Source: Sphingomonas changnyeongensis (GTDB lineage: Bacteria; Pseudomonadota; Alphaproteobacteria; Sphingomonadales; Sphingomonadaceae). From it: a stretch of DNA of 64,000 nucleotides. The notes under the pieces are model-generated. The model ran no database searches. It was not told the origin of the DNA and saw only the letters and a program-made list of their open reading frames with translations. The stretch spans positions 628,501 through 692,500 of the forward strand of contig NZ_CP047895.1 in assembly GCF_009913435.1 (NCBI RefSeq), read 5' to 3'. Position 1 is the first letter of the stretch. Each line of letters starts with the position of its first letter. Below are positions 18,579 through 27,074 of this stretch, piece after piece. The position numbers and the translations under genes were made by a program.

Positions 18579-19607
18579 ATGAAAGCCGCGAAGCGCCCCG
18601 ATGTCGAACGGGCGATTGAGCGGCTGGACGAGTCGGTCCGGCTGTTCCTGTTTCACGGCCCTGACGAGGCGGGATCGGCGGCGCTGGCCGAACGGGTTGG
18701 GGCGCGGCTGGGCGCGGATGCCGACCGGATCGATGCCGATGGCGCGCAGCTGGCCCGCGACCCGGCCTGGCTGGCCGACGAGGCCGCCGCCCAGTCGCTG
18801 TTCGGCGGACCGCGCTGGATCCGCGTGCGCGCGAGCGGTGATGAGGTGCTGGCAGCCGCGGAGGCGCTGCTCGAAGCCCCGCGCGCGGGCAATCCGGTGG
18901 TGATCCTGGCCGGTGCGCTCAAGCCTGCATCCAAACTGCTCAAGCTCGCGCTGGCATCGCCGCACGCCCTCGCCTTTGCCAGCTATGTGCCCGAAGGCGG
19001 CGACGCCGCGCGGCTGGCGACGGGGCTGGCGGCGGCAAGGGGCCTGACCCTGTCGGGCGAAGGGGCGCGCGCGCTGGTCGAGGCGAGCGGCGGCAACCGG
19101 GCGGTGCTGGAGCGGGAGCTGGACAAGCTGGCCGATTATCTCGACGCCGATGCGCAGACGCCGCGCACGGTTTCTGCTGAAGCGATTGCGGCGGTGATCG
19201 CCAATGACCGGGACGCTGATCCGTTCGACGTCATCGATCCCGTGCTGACCGGCATGGCCCGGCAAGTGGCCGATCAGATCCGGCAAGGTGCAGTCGCCGG
19301 GCCGGAGGCGGTGGCGGTGATCCGGGCGGCATTCCGGCGGGTCTTGCAGCTTGCCGCACTCAGGGTTGAGGCGGATGACCGGCAGAGCATCTCTGCGGCG
19401 TTGGAGGCGGCTGGCAAGTCTTTGTTCTGGAAAGATAAACCAGTGATCGAGGCAGCATTGCGGCGGTGGGACGGACCCGGCCTTGCGACGATCATCGACC
19501 GGCTGACCGACGCTCACGCACAGATGATGGCCCCAGGCAGCCCAGCCGGGCTGATCGCAGCCGAACAGCTGCTGACCATTGCCCGGGCAGCAGCACGGCG
19601 GCGATAG
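18579..19607 (+). CDS. holA: DNA polymerase III subunit delta
   Basis: HolA is the clamp-loader subunit that opens the beta sliding clamp. The 342-residue protein fits the family: an N-terminal domain with VRLFLFHGPDEAGSAALAERV, a degenerate AAA+ core with FGGPRWIRVRASGDEV, and VVILAGALKPASKLLKLAL. It also has GGNRAVLERELDKLADYL and the C-terminal helical collar. No complete Walker A is present, as expected for delta. The stop TAG (19605-19607) lies inside the start of repeat copy 3. The gene is convergent with parB. Confidence 0.93.
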   Translation: MKAAKRPDVERAIERLDESVRLFLFHGPDEAGSAALAERVGARLGADADRIDADGAQLARDPAWLADEAAAQSLFGGPRWIRVRASGDEVLAAAEALLEAPRAGNPVVILAGALKPASKLLKLALASPHALAFASYVPEGGDAARLATGLAAARGLTLSGEGARALVEASGGNRAVLERELDKLADYLDADAQTPRTVSAEAIAAVIANDRDADPFDVIDPVLTGMARQVADQIRQGAVAGPEAVAVIRAAFRRVLQLAALRVEADDRQSISAALEAAGKSLFWKDKPVIEAALRRWDGPGLATIIDRLTDAHAQMMAPGSPAGLIAAEQLLTIARAAARRR

Positions 19608-19665
19608 AGCGGTTTGCCGCGTTTTCCGAACCGTCAGGTGAGTCCACCTGACTGGAAACCGCTCT
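19606..19665 (-). repeat. Palindromic intergenic repeat, copy 3 (inverted, with complete ends)
   Basis: A 60-bp element bounded by a perfect 10-bp terminal inverted repeat, AGAGCGGTTT (19606-19615) and AAACCGCTCT (19656-19665). Inside is the hairpin TCAGGTG-AGTC-CACCTGA (19634-19651). Read on the minus strand it matches copies 1 and 2 over nearly its whole length. It fills the gap between the convergent holA and parB genes and provides the TAG stop of holA. Confidence 0.9.
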
Positions 19666-19671
19666 AACCGG

Positions 19672-20565
19672 TCAGATCCGCTCGCCGGACAGGCGCTGGC
19701 AGATCAGATCGAGCTGATCGAGGCTTGAATAGCCAAGGGTGACGCTGCCGGCGGTGCCGCTATGGCTGATCCTGACCTTCAGGCCCAGCAGATCGCCCAG
19801 CTGCCGCTCGAGCGCGGCGATATCGGCATCGGCCGCCTGCACGCGCGGCGCCGCGCTCTGGGCAGGCGTGCCGCCGGTGCGGACATCGCGGGCCAGCCGC
19901 TCGGTCTCCCGCACCGACAGCCCCTTGTCGATCACCATCTGCGCCAGCTTTTCCGGATCGCGGGCCGTGATCAACGCGCGCGCATGGCCCATGGACAGCC
20001 GCCCATCGGCCACGGCCGCCCGGACCGGCGCGGGCAGATCGAGCAAGCGCAGCAGATTGGCGATATGGCTGCGGCTTTTGTGGACGATCCGCCCCAGCGC
20101 TTCCTGGCTGTGGCCGAAACGGACGATCAGCTTCTTATACGCCTCGGCTTCCTCGATGGCGTTCAGATCCTCGCGCTGAATATTCTCGACCAGCGCCAGT
20201 TCGAGCGTTTCGGCCTCGTCGAAATCGCGGACGATCACCGGCACCTGATGCAGCCGTGCCCGCTGCGCCGCGCGCCAGCGGCGTTCGCCGGCGACGATCT
20301 GATAGCCGCCGCCAAACGGGCGCGCGACGATGGGCTGGATCAGGCCGCGCGATTCGATCGATCGGGCCAGTTCGTCGAGCGCCGCCTCGTCAAAATGGCG
20401 GCGCGGCTGCTCCGGATGCGGCTGCAGTTCCGCAACCGGGACCATGAGGATTCCGCGCGACCGCTCGCCAGCGGGCGCGACCGGTTCCTCGCGCACCGCC
20501 TCACCCAGCAGAGCCGACAGGCCGCGACCAAGCCCGGCAGGCCGTTTACGATTGCCCTCGCTCAT
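19672..20565 (-). CDS. parB: Chromosome-partitioning protein ParB
   Basis: ParB loads at parS sites, spreads as a CTP-gated clamp and guides origin segregation with ParA. The 297-residue protein has the N-terminal CTPase domain (HPEQPRRHFDEAALDELARSI, then IVAGERRWRAAQRA with the GERRxRA motif), an ENIQREDLNAIEEAEAY helix, and the HTH RFGHSQEALGRIVHKSRSHIANLLRLLDLP. It ends in a dimerisation domain. The first 45 residues are a flexible Gly/Ala-rich stretch typical of the ParA-contact region. It follows parA by 47 bp and two parS-like sites lie within 4 kb. Confidence 0.97.
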   Translation of the reverse strand: MSEGNRKRPAGLGRGLSALLGEAVREEPVAPAGERSRGILMVPVAELQPHPEQPRRHFDEAALDELARSIESRGLIQPIVARPFGGGYQIVAGERRWRAAQRARLHQVPVIVRDFDEAETLELALVENIQREDLNAIEEAEAYKKLIVRFGHSQEALGRIVHKSRSHIANLLRLLDLPAPVRAAVADGRLSMGHARALITARDPEKLAQMVIDKGLSVRETERLARDVRTGGTPAQSAAPRVQAADADIAALERQLGDLLGLKVRISHSGTAGSVTLGYSSLDQLDLICQRLSGERI

Positions 20566-20612
20566 CCCCTTCCCCCGATCATGCGCCTGCCCCGGTCAAA
20601 CTCTGGCCCCGG

Positions 20613-21392
20613 TCATGCGGCGCGGGCGCTGGGCGGCAGCCGGCCGATCAGCTCGCGGGCCAGCGCGATATAGGCTTCGGACCCCGGACAGCGATGGTCA
20701 TAGATCAGCGCCGGTACCCCATGGCTTGGCGCTTCCGACAGACGGACATTGCGCGGAATGACGGTGTCGAACACCACTCCGCCCAGACAGGTGCGGACAT
20801 CTTCGGCGACCTGCTCGGTCAAATTGTTGCGCCGGTCATACATGGTCAGCGCAACGCCGAGGATCGCCAGCGCCGGATTGAAGCGCGCGCGGATGCGGTC
20901 GATGGTCTGAAGAAGCTGGCTCAGCCCCTCCAGCGCGAAAAACTCGCATTGCAGCGGCACGAGCAGCGAATCCGCCGCCACCATCGCGTTGATCGTCAGC
21001 AAACCCAGCGAAGGCGGGCAGTCGATCAGGCAAATGTCCCAACGGCCCGGCGCGCCGGCAAGCGCATTGCGCAACCGGTGGGTGCGCTGGTCCATCTCGA
21101 CCAGCTCGATCTCGGCACCCGACAGATCGACCGTTGCCGGCACCAGATCGAGGCGCGGCACCTTGGTCGGCACCACCGCATCGGCAAGGCTGCACTGCGC
21201 CGTCAGCAGATCATAGCTCGAATGGCTGCGCTGAGCCTGACCGACGCCAAGACCGGTGGACGCATTGCCCTGCGGATCGAGATCGACCAGCAGCACGCGC
21301 CAGCCGGTTGCGGCCAATGCGGTGGCGACGTTGATCGCGGTGGTCGTTTTGCCCACCCCGCCCTTCTGATTTGCCACGCCGATACAGATCAT
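20613..21392 (-). CDS. parA: Chromosome-partitioning ATPase ParA
   Basis: ParA forms the nucleoid-bound gradient that pulls ParB-parS complexes apart. The 259-residue ATPase starts [17 protein letters not shown] with the deviant Walker A at residues 10-17. It has LLVDLDPQGNASTGLG (Walker A'), the switch segment DICLIDCPPSLGLLTINAM, and LPLQCEFFALEGL. I chose the ATG at 21392, which overlaps the rsmG stop (ATGA), over longer upstream readings that run antisense-like into rsmG. Part of the mnmG-rsmG-parA-parB unit. Confidence 0.97.
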   Translation of the reverse strand: MICIGVANQKGGVGKTTTAINVATALAATGWRVLLVDLDPQGNASTGLGVGQAQRSHSSYDLLTAQCSLADAVVPTKVPRLDLVPATVDLSGAEIELVEMDQRTHRLRNALAGAPGRWDICLIDCPPSLGLLTINAMVAADSLLVPLQCEFFALEGLSQLLQTIDRIRARFNPALAILGVALTMYDRRNNLTEQVAEDVRTCLGGVVFDTVIPRNVRLSEAPSHGVPALIYDHRCPGSEAYIALARELIGRLPPSARAA

Positions 21393-22006
21393 CGTGCCGT
21401 CCGCCTGACCTGGGTCGCGACAACGATCTGTGCCTGATCGTCCGTCACGCTCTGTTTCACGTGGAACACACCCTGCCATGCCGCGCGCGCAGCTTCCAGT
21501 TCAGACTGCGCGCTGCGCCCCTTGGGCAGGATCCAGACTGTGGATAAGTCCGCAACATGGGCAGCCGATGCGAAGATCTGCGGCAGCGGCGCATAAGCGC
21601 GGGCGGTGATCGCCCGGTGCGGGCCGGGCACAAGCTTCTCGACCGTCATCTGATGGACGCTGACATGACCGAGCCCGAGCATCTCGGTCGCATCGCGAAG
21701 AAACGTCACCCGGCGCGCCCGCGGCTCGACCAATGTCATCGGCTGGTCGGCCAGAATAGCGAGCACCAGCCCCGGCAACCCCGGCCCCGACCCGATATCG
21801 AGCCAGCTGGCGGCGTCGGGCGCATGGGTGAGCAGCTGGGCCGAATCAACGATATGCCGCCCCCAGACCACCGCCTCACTGGCGCGCGCGATCAGATTCT
21901 GCCGGCCATTCTCGGCCAGCAGCAGATCGACATAAAGCTCAAGCCGGGCACAGGCGGCCTGTGGCCAGCGGGCGGCGAGCCACGCCCGCGCTTCCTCCTC
22001 GGTCAC
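21389..22006 (-). CDS. rsmG: 16S rRNA (guanine527-N7)-methyltransferase RsmG (GidB)
   Basis: RsmG methylates G527 of 16S rRNA using S-adenosylmethionine; its loss gives low-level streptomycin resistance. The 205-residue protein shows [19 protein letters not shown], the HIVDSAQLL segment, the SAM loop [28 protein letters not shown] and [11 protein letters not shown]. It starts with GTG at 22006, overlapping the mnmG stop (GTGA). A parS-like palindrome is embedded in the codons for the C-terminal VFHVKQ segment at 21453-21468, so this coding stretch serves two purposes. Confidence 0.96.
   Translation of the reverse strand: MTEEEARAWLAARWPQAACARLELYVDLLLAENGRQNLIARASEAVVWGRHIVDSAQLLTHAPDAASWLDIGSGPGLPGLVLAILADQPMTLVEPRARRVTFLRDATEMLGLGHVSVHQMTVEKLVPGPHRAITARAYAPLPQIFASAAHVADLSTVWILPKGRSAQSELEAARAAWQGVFHVKQSVTDDQAQIVVATQVRRTAR
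21453..21468. promoter_or_regulatory. parS: parS-like ParB-binding site 1 (inside rsmG)
   Basis: TGTTTCACGTGGAACA matches the 16-bp bacterial parS consensus with one asymmetric position between its half-sites. It encodes the FHVK part of RsmG. Location next to parAB supports function as a centromere site. Confidence 0.88.
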
Positions 22007-23838
22007 GCGGCGCGCTTCTGGCGATGCGCGAGAATCGTGGCGAGCGCCGCCGGGGTCACCCCCCGGATGCGGCGGGCGGCCTCGAAATCGGCAGGACGCG
22101 CGGCTTCCAGGCGCTCGACCATCTCGTTCGACAGGCCAGGGATCGACCGATAATCGAGATCCACCGGCAGGCTCACCGATCCGGCCTGGCGGAGCGCGCG
22201 GACCTCTGCATCCTGGCGCTCGAGATAGGGCGCATAGCGGGCATCCTCGATCGCCCCATCAACGATCGCGCGGTCGACCTTTTCCAGTTCCGGCACAGCC
22301 CGCACCAGCGCAGGCGCATCGACACCGGCATGACGCACCCATTCCGCCAGCGGGCGCGGCGCGCCGTCTGCGGGCAGACCCGCCACGCCAAGCACCTCGG
22401 CGCGAACCTTGCGCGCCAGCACCATCGCGATTTCGGCGCGGGCAGCGGCGCGCTGATCGAACAAGGCCCGGCGCGGCGCACCCACACAGCCCAGCGCCAC
22501 ACCGATCGGGGTCAGCCGCTCTATGGCATTGTCCGCCCGCAGCCTCAGCCGGTATTCGGCGCGTGCGGTCAGCATCCGGTAAGGCTCGGTCACGCCCTGA
22601 AGGGTCAGATCGTCGATCATCACGCCGATATAGGATTCGGCGCGGTCGAATATGCATGGATCCTGGCCGCCGGCATGGCGCGCGGCGTTGAGGCCCGCGA
22701 CCAGCCCCTGCGCTGCGGCCTCTTCATAGCCGGTGGTTCCATTGATCTGCCCGGCAAGGAACAGCCCGGGGAGCGCGCGCAGTTGCAGATCGGCGGTCAA
22801 CGCACGTGGATCGATATGGTCATATTCGACCGCATATCCGGGCTGCACGATCTCCGCGCGCTCCAGCCCGGCAATCGTGCGGACAAAGGCGAGCTGGCTG
22901 GCCGCCGAAAGCGAGGTCGAAATGCCATTGGGATAGACGGTCGCGTCGTCCAGCCCCTCCGGCTCCAGAAAAATCTGATGGCCGTCACGGTCGCCGAAGC
23001 GGACGATCTTGTCCTCGATCGAGGGGCAATATCGCGGGCCCTGCCCTTCAATCGCCCCGCTGAACAGCGGCGATTCATCAAGGGCCGCGCGGATGACATC
23101 ATGCGTCGCCGCATTGGTGCGGGTGATCCCGCAGGCAATGGCCGGATTGGGGCGGTCAGCGACCATCGCGGACATCGTCCAGCCCGGCGCGTCGGAGGGC
23201 TGGCTGTCCAGCGCTGCCCAGTCAATGGTCCGCCCATCAAGGCGCGGTGGGGTGCCCGTCTTCAGCCGCGCGATCGGCAGGCCAAGCGCGCGCAGCTGAT
23301 CACCCAGCAATTGCGCTGCCGGCTCGCTGGTGCGCCCGCCGGTCTGGGTTTCCCGACCACAGAACATGCGGCCGTTGAGGAAGGTGCCGGTCGCGATCAC
23401 CACTGCCCCGGCACCAAGATCACGGCCATCGGCAAGGCGAACACCGGCGATCCGCCCGCCGTCCACGAGCAGCGACGCGACCTCGGCCTGGACAATGTCC
23501 AGCCCCGGCTGATCGGCCAGCATCTGCTGGATCGCCGCGCGGTACAGGCGTCGGTCAGCCTGCACGCGGGGGCCGCGCACGGCAGCGCCCTTCGAGGCAT
23601 TGAGCATCCGGTAGTGGATGGCCGCTGCATCGGCGGCACGGGCGATCAGGCCGTCAAGCGCATCGACCTCGCGCACCAGATGGCCCTTGCCCAGGCCACC
23701 GATTGCCGGGTTGCACGACATCGCGCCGATGGTTGCGTGCGAAAATGTGACCAGCGCCGTCGGCGCGCCGACACGCGCGCTGGCCGCTGCCGCCTCGCAG
23801 CCGGCATGGCCGCCGCCGATGACGATCACGTCAAACAT
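22003..23838 (-). CDS. mnmG: tRNA uridine-5-carboxymethylaminomethyl modification enzyme MnmG (GidA)
   Basis: MnmG works with MnmE to add the carboxymethylaminomethyl group to U34 of certain tRNAs, using FAD, NADH and methylene-THF. The 611-residue protein begins [15 protein letters not shown] (FAD-binding motif) and shows [34 protein letters not shown] with a catalytic Cys, [15 protein letters not shown], and PGYAVEYDH. The C-terminal helical domain contacts tRNA ([17 protein letters not shown]). Length and motifs are normal. It heads the unit with rsmG, parA and parB; a parS-like site sits just upstream. Confidence 0.98.
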   Translation of the reverse strand: MFDVIVIGGGHAGCEAAAASARVGAPTALVTFSHATIGAMSCNPAIGGLGKGHLVREVDALDGLIARAADAAAIHYRMLNASKGAAVRGPRVQADRRLYRAAIQQMLADQPGLDIVQAEVASLLVDGGRIAGVRLADGRDLGAGAVVIATGTFLNGRMFCGRETQTGGRTSEPAAQLLGDQLRALGLPIARLKTGTPPRLDGRTIDWAALDSQPSDAPGWTMSAMVADRPNPAIACGITRTNAATHDVIRAALDESPLFSGAIEGQGPRYCPSIEDKIVRFGDRDGHQIFLEPEGLDDATVYPNGISTSLSAASQLAFVRTIAGLERAEIVQPGYAVEYDHIDPRALTADLQLRALPGLFLAGQINGTTGYEEAAAQGLVAGLNAARHAGGQDPCIFDRAESYIGVMIDDLTLQGVTEPYRMLTARAEYRLRLRADNAIERLTPIGVALGCVGAPRRALFDQRAAARAEIAMVLARKVRAEVLGVAGLPADGAPRPLAEWVRHAGVDAPALVRAVPELEKVDRAIVDGAIEDARYAPYLERQDAEVRALRQAGSVSLPVDLDYRSIPGLSNEMVERLEAARPADFEAARRIRGVTPAALATILAHRQKRAA

Positions 23839-23876
23839 GCCGCCCTAAAGCCCCGAACGGACCCAAAAGTCAAAAA

Positions 23877-23892
23877 TGTTCCACGTGGAACG
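23877..23892. promoter_or_regulatory. parS: parS-like ParB-binding site 2 (mnmG-mnmE gap)
   Basis: TGTTCCACGTGGAACG contains the perfect 14-bp palindrome GTTCCACGTGGAAC (23878-23891). It lies in the 56-bp gap between mnmE and mnmG, about 2.4 kb from site 1. Confidence 0.88.
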
Positions 23893-23894
23893 GC

Positions 23895-25190
23895 CTATTT
23901 GCCGACACAAAAGGTGCTGAACAGCGCGTCGAGCATGTCCTCGGTGCCGGCCCTTCCGGTCAGCGCATCCAAGGCCTGCCGGCACCGTCGCAGCAATTCG
24001 GCCCGGATCAGCTCATCGGGCTCGCCCCGAAAGGCGACGATCAACTCGTGACATTCCGCAACCAGCGCGCGCTGCCGCCGATTGAGCGCCGCCTCCCCTT
24101 CCACCGGCAACAATGTCCGTGCCGTGGCGACAAGCCGGTCCGCCAGCGCGCCCAGCCCCTCCCCCGTCATGGCCGACACCGCGAGCCGACCTGCCGGCAG
24201 GGTCTCCCGCCCGGCCATGTCGGCCCGGGCATGAACGAGAATGACGGCATCAGGCCCGTCTTCCCCCACTGTCTCCGGGTCCGGTTCGGCATCGTCGAGC
24301 CAGACCAGAATATCGGCACCCCGCAGCCGCTCGCGTGCGCGCTCGATCCCGATCCGTTCGATCGCATCCCCGGCTTCGGCCCGCAGCCCGGCGGTGTCGG
24401 TCAGCACAAATGCGACGCCGCCGATCCGCACCGGCGCTTCGATCACGTCGCGGGTGGTGCCGGCCACCGGCGAGGTAATCGCCACGTCCCGGCCTGCCAG
24501 AGCGTTGATCAAGCTTGATTTTCCGGCGTTCGGCGGTCCGGCGAACACGACCCTGATCCCGTCGTGCAGCCGTTCCGCCTCGGGCCTCGCGCGCAGCGCT
24601 GCCATGTCCGCGTCCAGCGCCGCCGCCAGTGCGGCGATCCGCCCGTCCTCGACCGGAACATCATCCTCGTCCGACTGGTCGAGCGCCGCCTCGACCAGCG
24701 CCGACAGCATCAGGATCTGCTGGCGCCAGCCTTCGACCTGCGCCGACAGCCGGTTGCCGGCCAACGCGGCCCGCCTCTGTCCCTCAGTCTCGGCACGCAG
24801 CAGATCGGACAGCGCCTCGACCTGCACCAGATCCATGCGGCCATTCTCGAACGCCCGCCATGTGAACTCACCGGCGCGCGCCGCGCGCACGCCAGGCATC
24901 GCGCCCAGCGTGCGTTCGACAGCGGCCACCACCGCACGCCCGCCATGCAGATGCAGCTCGACCAGATCCTCACCGGTCACCGACGATGCTGCCGGGAAAA
25001 ACGCCACCAGCGCCCGGTCCAGCACCTCTCCGGCTGCATCGCGCAGCGTCCGCAGCGACAGGCGCTGGGGTTCGGGAACCACCCCGGCCAGCCGGTCGAG
25101 CACCTGCTGCGCCGCCGGGCCGCTGATCCGCATCACCGCAATCGCTGACGGCGGCGAACCGCTCGACAGCGCAAAGATCGTGTCCGTCAC
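23895..25190 (-). CDS. mnmE: tRNA modification GTPase MnmE (TrmE)
   Basis: The GTPase partner of MnmG in wobble-uridine modification. The 431-residue protein has the N-terminal folate-binding domain (TIFALSSGSPPSAIAVMRISGP, GEDLVELHLHGG, GEFTWRAFENGRMDL), a helical domain, and the inserted G domain. The G domain has GPPNAGKSSLINAL (G1), TSPVAGTTRDVIEAPV (G2) and TDTAGLR (G3). The expected NKxD (G4) region reads LVHARADM, which departs from the consensus. The C terminus is FCVGK, the catalytic CxGK. It starts with GTG at 25190, overlapping the DUF6489 gene stop (GTGA). Confidence 0.97.
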   Translation of the reverse strand: MTDTIFALSSGSPPSAIAVMRISGPAAQQVLDRLAGVVPEPQRLSLRTLRDAAGEVLDRALVAFFPAASSVTGEDLVELHLHGGRAVVAAVERTLGAMPGVRAARAGEFTWRAFENGRMDLVQVEALSDLLRAETEGQRRAALAGNRLSAQVEGWRQQILMLSALVEAALDQSDEDDVPVEDGRIAALAAALDADMAALRARPEAERLHDGIRVVFAGPPNAGKSSLINALAGRDVAITSPVAGTTRDVIEAPVRIGGVAFVLTDTAGLRAEAGDAIERIGIERARERLRGADILVWLDDAEPDPETVGEDGPDAVILVHARADMAGRETLPAGRLAVSAMTGEGLGALADRLVATARTLLPVEGEAALNRRQRALVAECHELIVAFRGEPDELIRAELLRRCRQALDALTGRAGTEDMLDALFSTFCVGK

Positions 25191-25420
25191 GGCTTGCGAC
25201 CGCTCATCCCGTCAAGCAGCTGCTGCCACATGCGAAAGCCGGCATCGCTCATCGGGCCCCAGCTTTTGAACATCGCCTCCACCGCCTCGCCGCTCACGCC
25301 ATTCTTCACCGTGTCGACCAGCTGGGCGACATAGGCTTCGTGCACCGGCGTCAGATCGGGCAGGCCCAGAAAGCGGCGCGCCTCTTCGGGCGTGCAATCC
25401 ACCTCGACATTGAACTTCAT
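25187..25420 (-). CDS. DUF6489-type small protein
   Basis: A 77-residue soluble protein beginning MKFNVEVDCTPEEARRFLGLPDL and ending in MSGRKP. It has no signal peptide or membrane segment. The composition suggests a small helical protein with a possible contact helix DAGFRMWQQLLDGM. I recognise it as the conserved alphaproteobacterial DUF6489 family, whose function is not known to me. It has a strong GGAGGACAGG Shine-Dalgarno before the ATG at 25420 and is translationally coupled to mnmE through a GTGA overlap, suggesting co-expression with the tRNA modification GTPase. Confidence 0.82.
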   Translation of the reverse strand: MKFNVEVDCTPEEARRFLGLPDLTPVHEAYVAQLVDTVKNGVSGEAVEAMFKSWGPMSDAGFRMWQQLLDGMSGRKP

Positions 25421-25512
25421 CCTGTCCTCCCGCTTGAGCCGCGCCGGGCCGCGCTGCTAACGCCGAAACAGTGACGCGGGGGCGCGCGATCCGCAAGCAA
25501 GGGAGAGATTGG

Positions 25513-26208
25513 ATGGGCCGCATGATCAGCATCGACACCCTGGCCGGCGACGGCAGTTTCAGCGCCTATGCCGCCGAACCGGCGGGCACGCCGCGCGCGG
25601 CGATCATCGTGATCCAGGAAATCTTCGGCGTGAACGAAGGCATCCGCCGCAAATGCGACCATTGGGCAAGCCTTGGCTATCTGGCCATCGCACCTGACCT
25701 GTTCTGGCGGCTGGAAAAGGGCATCGAGCTTGATCCCGATGTGCCCGACCAGTTTCAGCGCGCCCTCGGCCTGTTCGGGCAGTTCGACCAGAATGCCGGG
25801 GTTGCCGATATCGAAGCGACGATCCGCGCCGCGCGGGCGATGGGGGCGGCCAAGACCGGCTGTGTCGGCTATTGCCTAGGTGGGCGGCTGGCGTTCATGG
25901 CGGCCGCGCGCACCGATATCGACGCCAGTGTCGGCTATTATGGCGTCGGCATCGACAATCTGCTGGATGAGCGCCACGCGATCGCCAACCCGCTGATGCT
26001 GCACATCCCGACTGCCGACCATTTTGTCGGCCCCGAGGTGCAACAGGCGATGCATGACGCGCTGGATGATCATCCGCGCGTCGTGCTGCATGATTATGTC
26101 GGGCTCGACCACGGCTTTGCCGCCGAAATGGGCCAGCGGCGCAATGACGAGGCGGCCCGGCTGGCCGACAGCCGCACCGAAGCCTTTTTCGCCGAACATC
26201 TGGGCTGA
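25513..26208 (+). CDS. Dienelactone hydrolase family protein
   Basis: A 231-residue alpha/beta hydrolase of the dienelactone hydrolase family. It carries the typical Cys nucleophile in GYCLGGR at residue 121, the acid Asp at about 169 (IPTADHFVG) and the His at 200 (YVGLDHGFA). The early VIQEIFGVNEGIRRKCDHWASLGYLAIAPDLF segment, with the conserved Glu, is diagnostic. Classical members open dienelactone in chlorocatechol breakdown. No catabolic cluster is nearby, so this is probably a general esterase or carboxymethylenebutenolidase homologue. ATG at 25513 follows GGGAGAGATTGG. Followed by a strong terminator. Confidence 0.9.
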   Translation: MGRMISIDTLAGDGSFSAYAAEPAGTPRAAIIVIQEIFGVNEGIRRKCDHWASLGYLAIAPDLFWRLEKGIELDPDVPDQFQRALGLFGQFDQNAGVADIEATIRAARAMGAAKTGCVGYCLGGRLAFMAAARTDIDASVGYYGVGIDNLLDERHAIANPLMLHIPTADHFVGPEVQQAMHDALDDHPRVVLHDYVGLDHGFAAEMGQRRNDEAARLADSRTEAFFAEHLG

Positions 26209-26230
26209 CACGACTGGCCGAGACATGAAA

Positions 26231-26268
26231 ACGGCCCCGGAGCTCCTGCTCCGGGGCCGTTGTCATTT
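26231..26268. terminator. Bidirectional terminator between dienelactone hydrolase and TerC genes
   Basis: Stem ACGGCCCCGGAG (26231-26242) pairs with CTCCGGGGCCGT (26249-26260) over 12 bp with a 6-base loop. TGTCATTT follows on the plus strand and the minus strand has TTTTC after the stem, so it can serve both convergent genes. Confidence 0.85.
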
Positions 26269-26281
26269 CGGGGCGTTCACC

Positions 26282-26983
26282 TCAGCCGAACAGCGTGCCG
26301 ATGCCCACCTTCGGATCGACGACGCCTTCATAGACCATCGTCCCCGCGACATAGAGGATCACGACCAGGCCGATATAGGCGATCCAGCGATACCGCTCGA
26401 TATATTTGGCGATCACATTCGCCGCGATGCCCATCAGCACCACCGACAGCAGCAGGCCGACAATCAGGATCCCCGGATGGTCACGCGCCGCGCCCGCGAC
26501 GGCCAGCACATTGTCGAGGCTCATGCTGACATCGGCAACCGCGACCGCCCAGGCCGCGGCGGCAAAGCTCTTGGCCGGGGCAACGCCCGAATCCTCGTCA
26601 CCGGCGATTTCGGGTGAATCACCGCTCTGCCCTGCCGGACGCAGCTCGCGGAACAGCTTCCACGACACCCAGAGCAGCAACAGACCGCCGGCAAAGATCA
26701 GGCCGACAATCTGCATCAGCTGGGTGACGATCAGTGCAAAGGCGATGCGCAGCACCAGCGCCGCGATGATGCCGATCATGATCACCTTGCGGCGCTGATC
26801 GGCAGGCAGGCCGGCGGCCAGCGAGCCGACGACGATCGCATTGTCGCCGGCCAGCATGATGTCGATCATCAGCACCTGGCCGAACGCCGCCAGCGCGGCG
26901 GGAGAGCCCAGATTGGAAAAATCGGCCACCACATGCGCCCAGATTCCGCCGGTCGCAGCGGTCATCATCAGCATTTCAAACAT
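26282..26983 (-). CDS. TerC/YjbE-family integral membrane protein (putative metal transporter)
   Basis: A 233-residue inner-membrane protein with about seven hydrophobic helices. Family hallmarks are the paired acidic motifs LMIDIMLAGDNAIVVG in the first half and VADVSMSLDNVLAVAGAA in the second half, which form the metal site in TerC-like proteins. The inner loop carries an acidic stretch (GDSPEIAGDEDSG). The YjbE/YkoY branch is linked to Mn2+ efflux or loading of exported metalloenzymes in other bacteria; the metal here is inferred. I start at the ATG at 26983 (MFEMLMM). It lies 91 bp downstream of rho on the same strand. Confidence 0.85.
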   Translation of the reverse strand: MFEMLMMTAATGGIWAHVVADFSNLGSPAALAAFGQVLMIDIMLAGDNAIVVGSLAAGLPADQRRKVIMIGIIAALVLRIAFALIVTQLMQIVGLIFAGGLLLLWVSWKLFRELRPAGQSGDSPEIAGDEDSGVAPAKSFAAAAWAVAVADVSMSLDNVLAVAGAARDHPGILIVGLLLSVVLMGIAANVIAKYIERYRWIAYIGLVVILYVAGTMVYEGVVDPKVGIGTLFG

Positions 26984-27074
26984 TGTTTCCGTCGATCCCC
27001 ACAGGCTGTGCAGCCGGGCTGCAGAAACCGTCGGCAGCCGCCCCGACATTCCGGAGCGGCGGTGCCGCGGATCC

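Noticed and set aside
21961..24051. 696-residue plus-strand frame opposite mnmG
   Set aside because: Antisense to mnmG and rsmG; no recognisable domain, so not called as a gene.
26984..27074. Possible manganese (yybP-ykoY) riboswitch in front of the TerC gene
   Set aside because: The 91-bp rho-TerC gap has a small GCAGCC/GGCTGC hairpin but I do not see the conserved yybP-ykoY internal-loop sequences, so no call was made.
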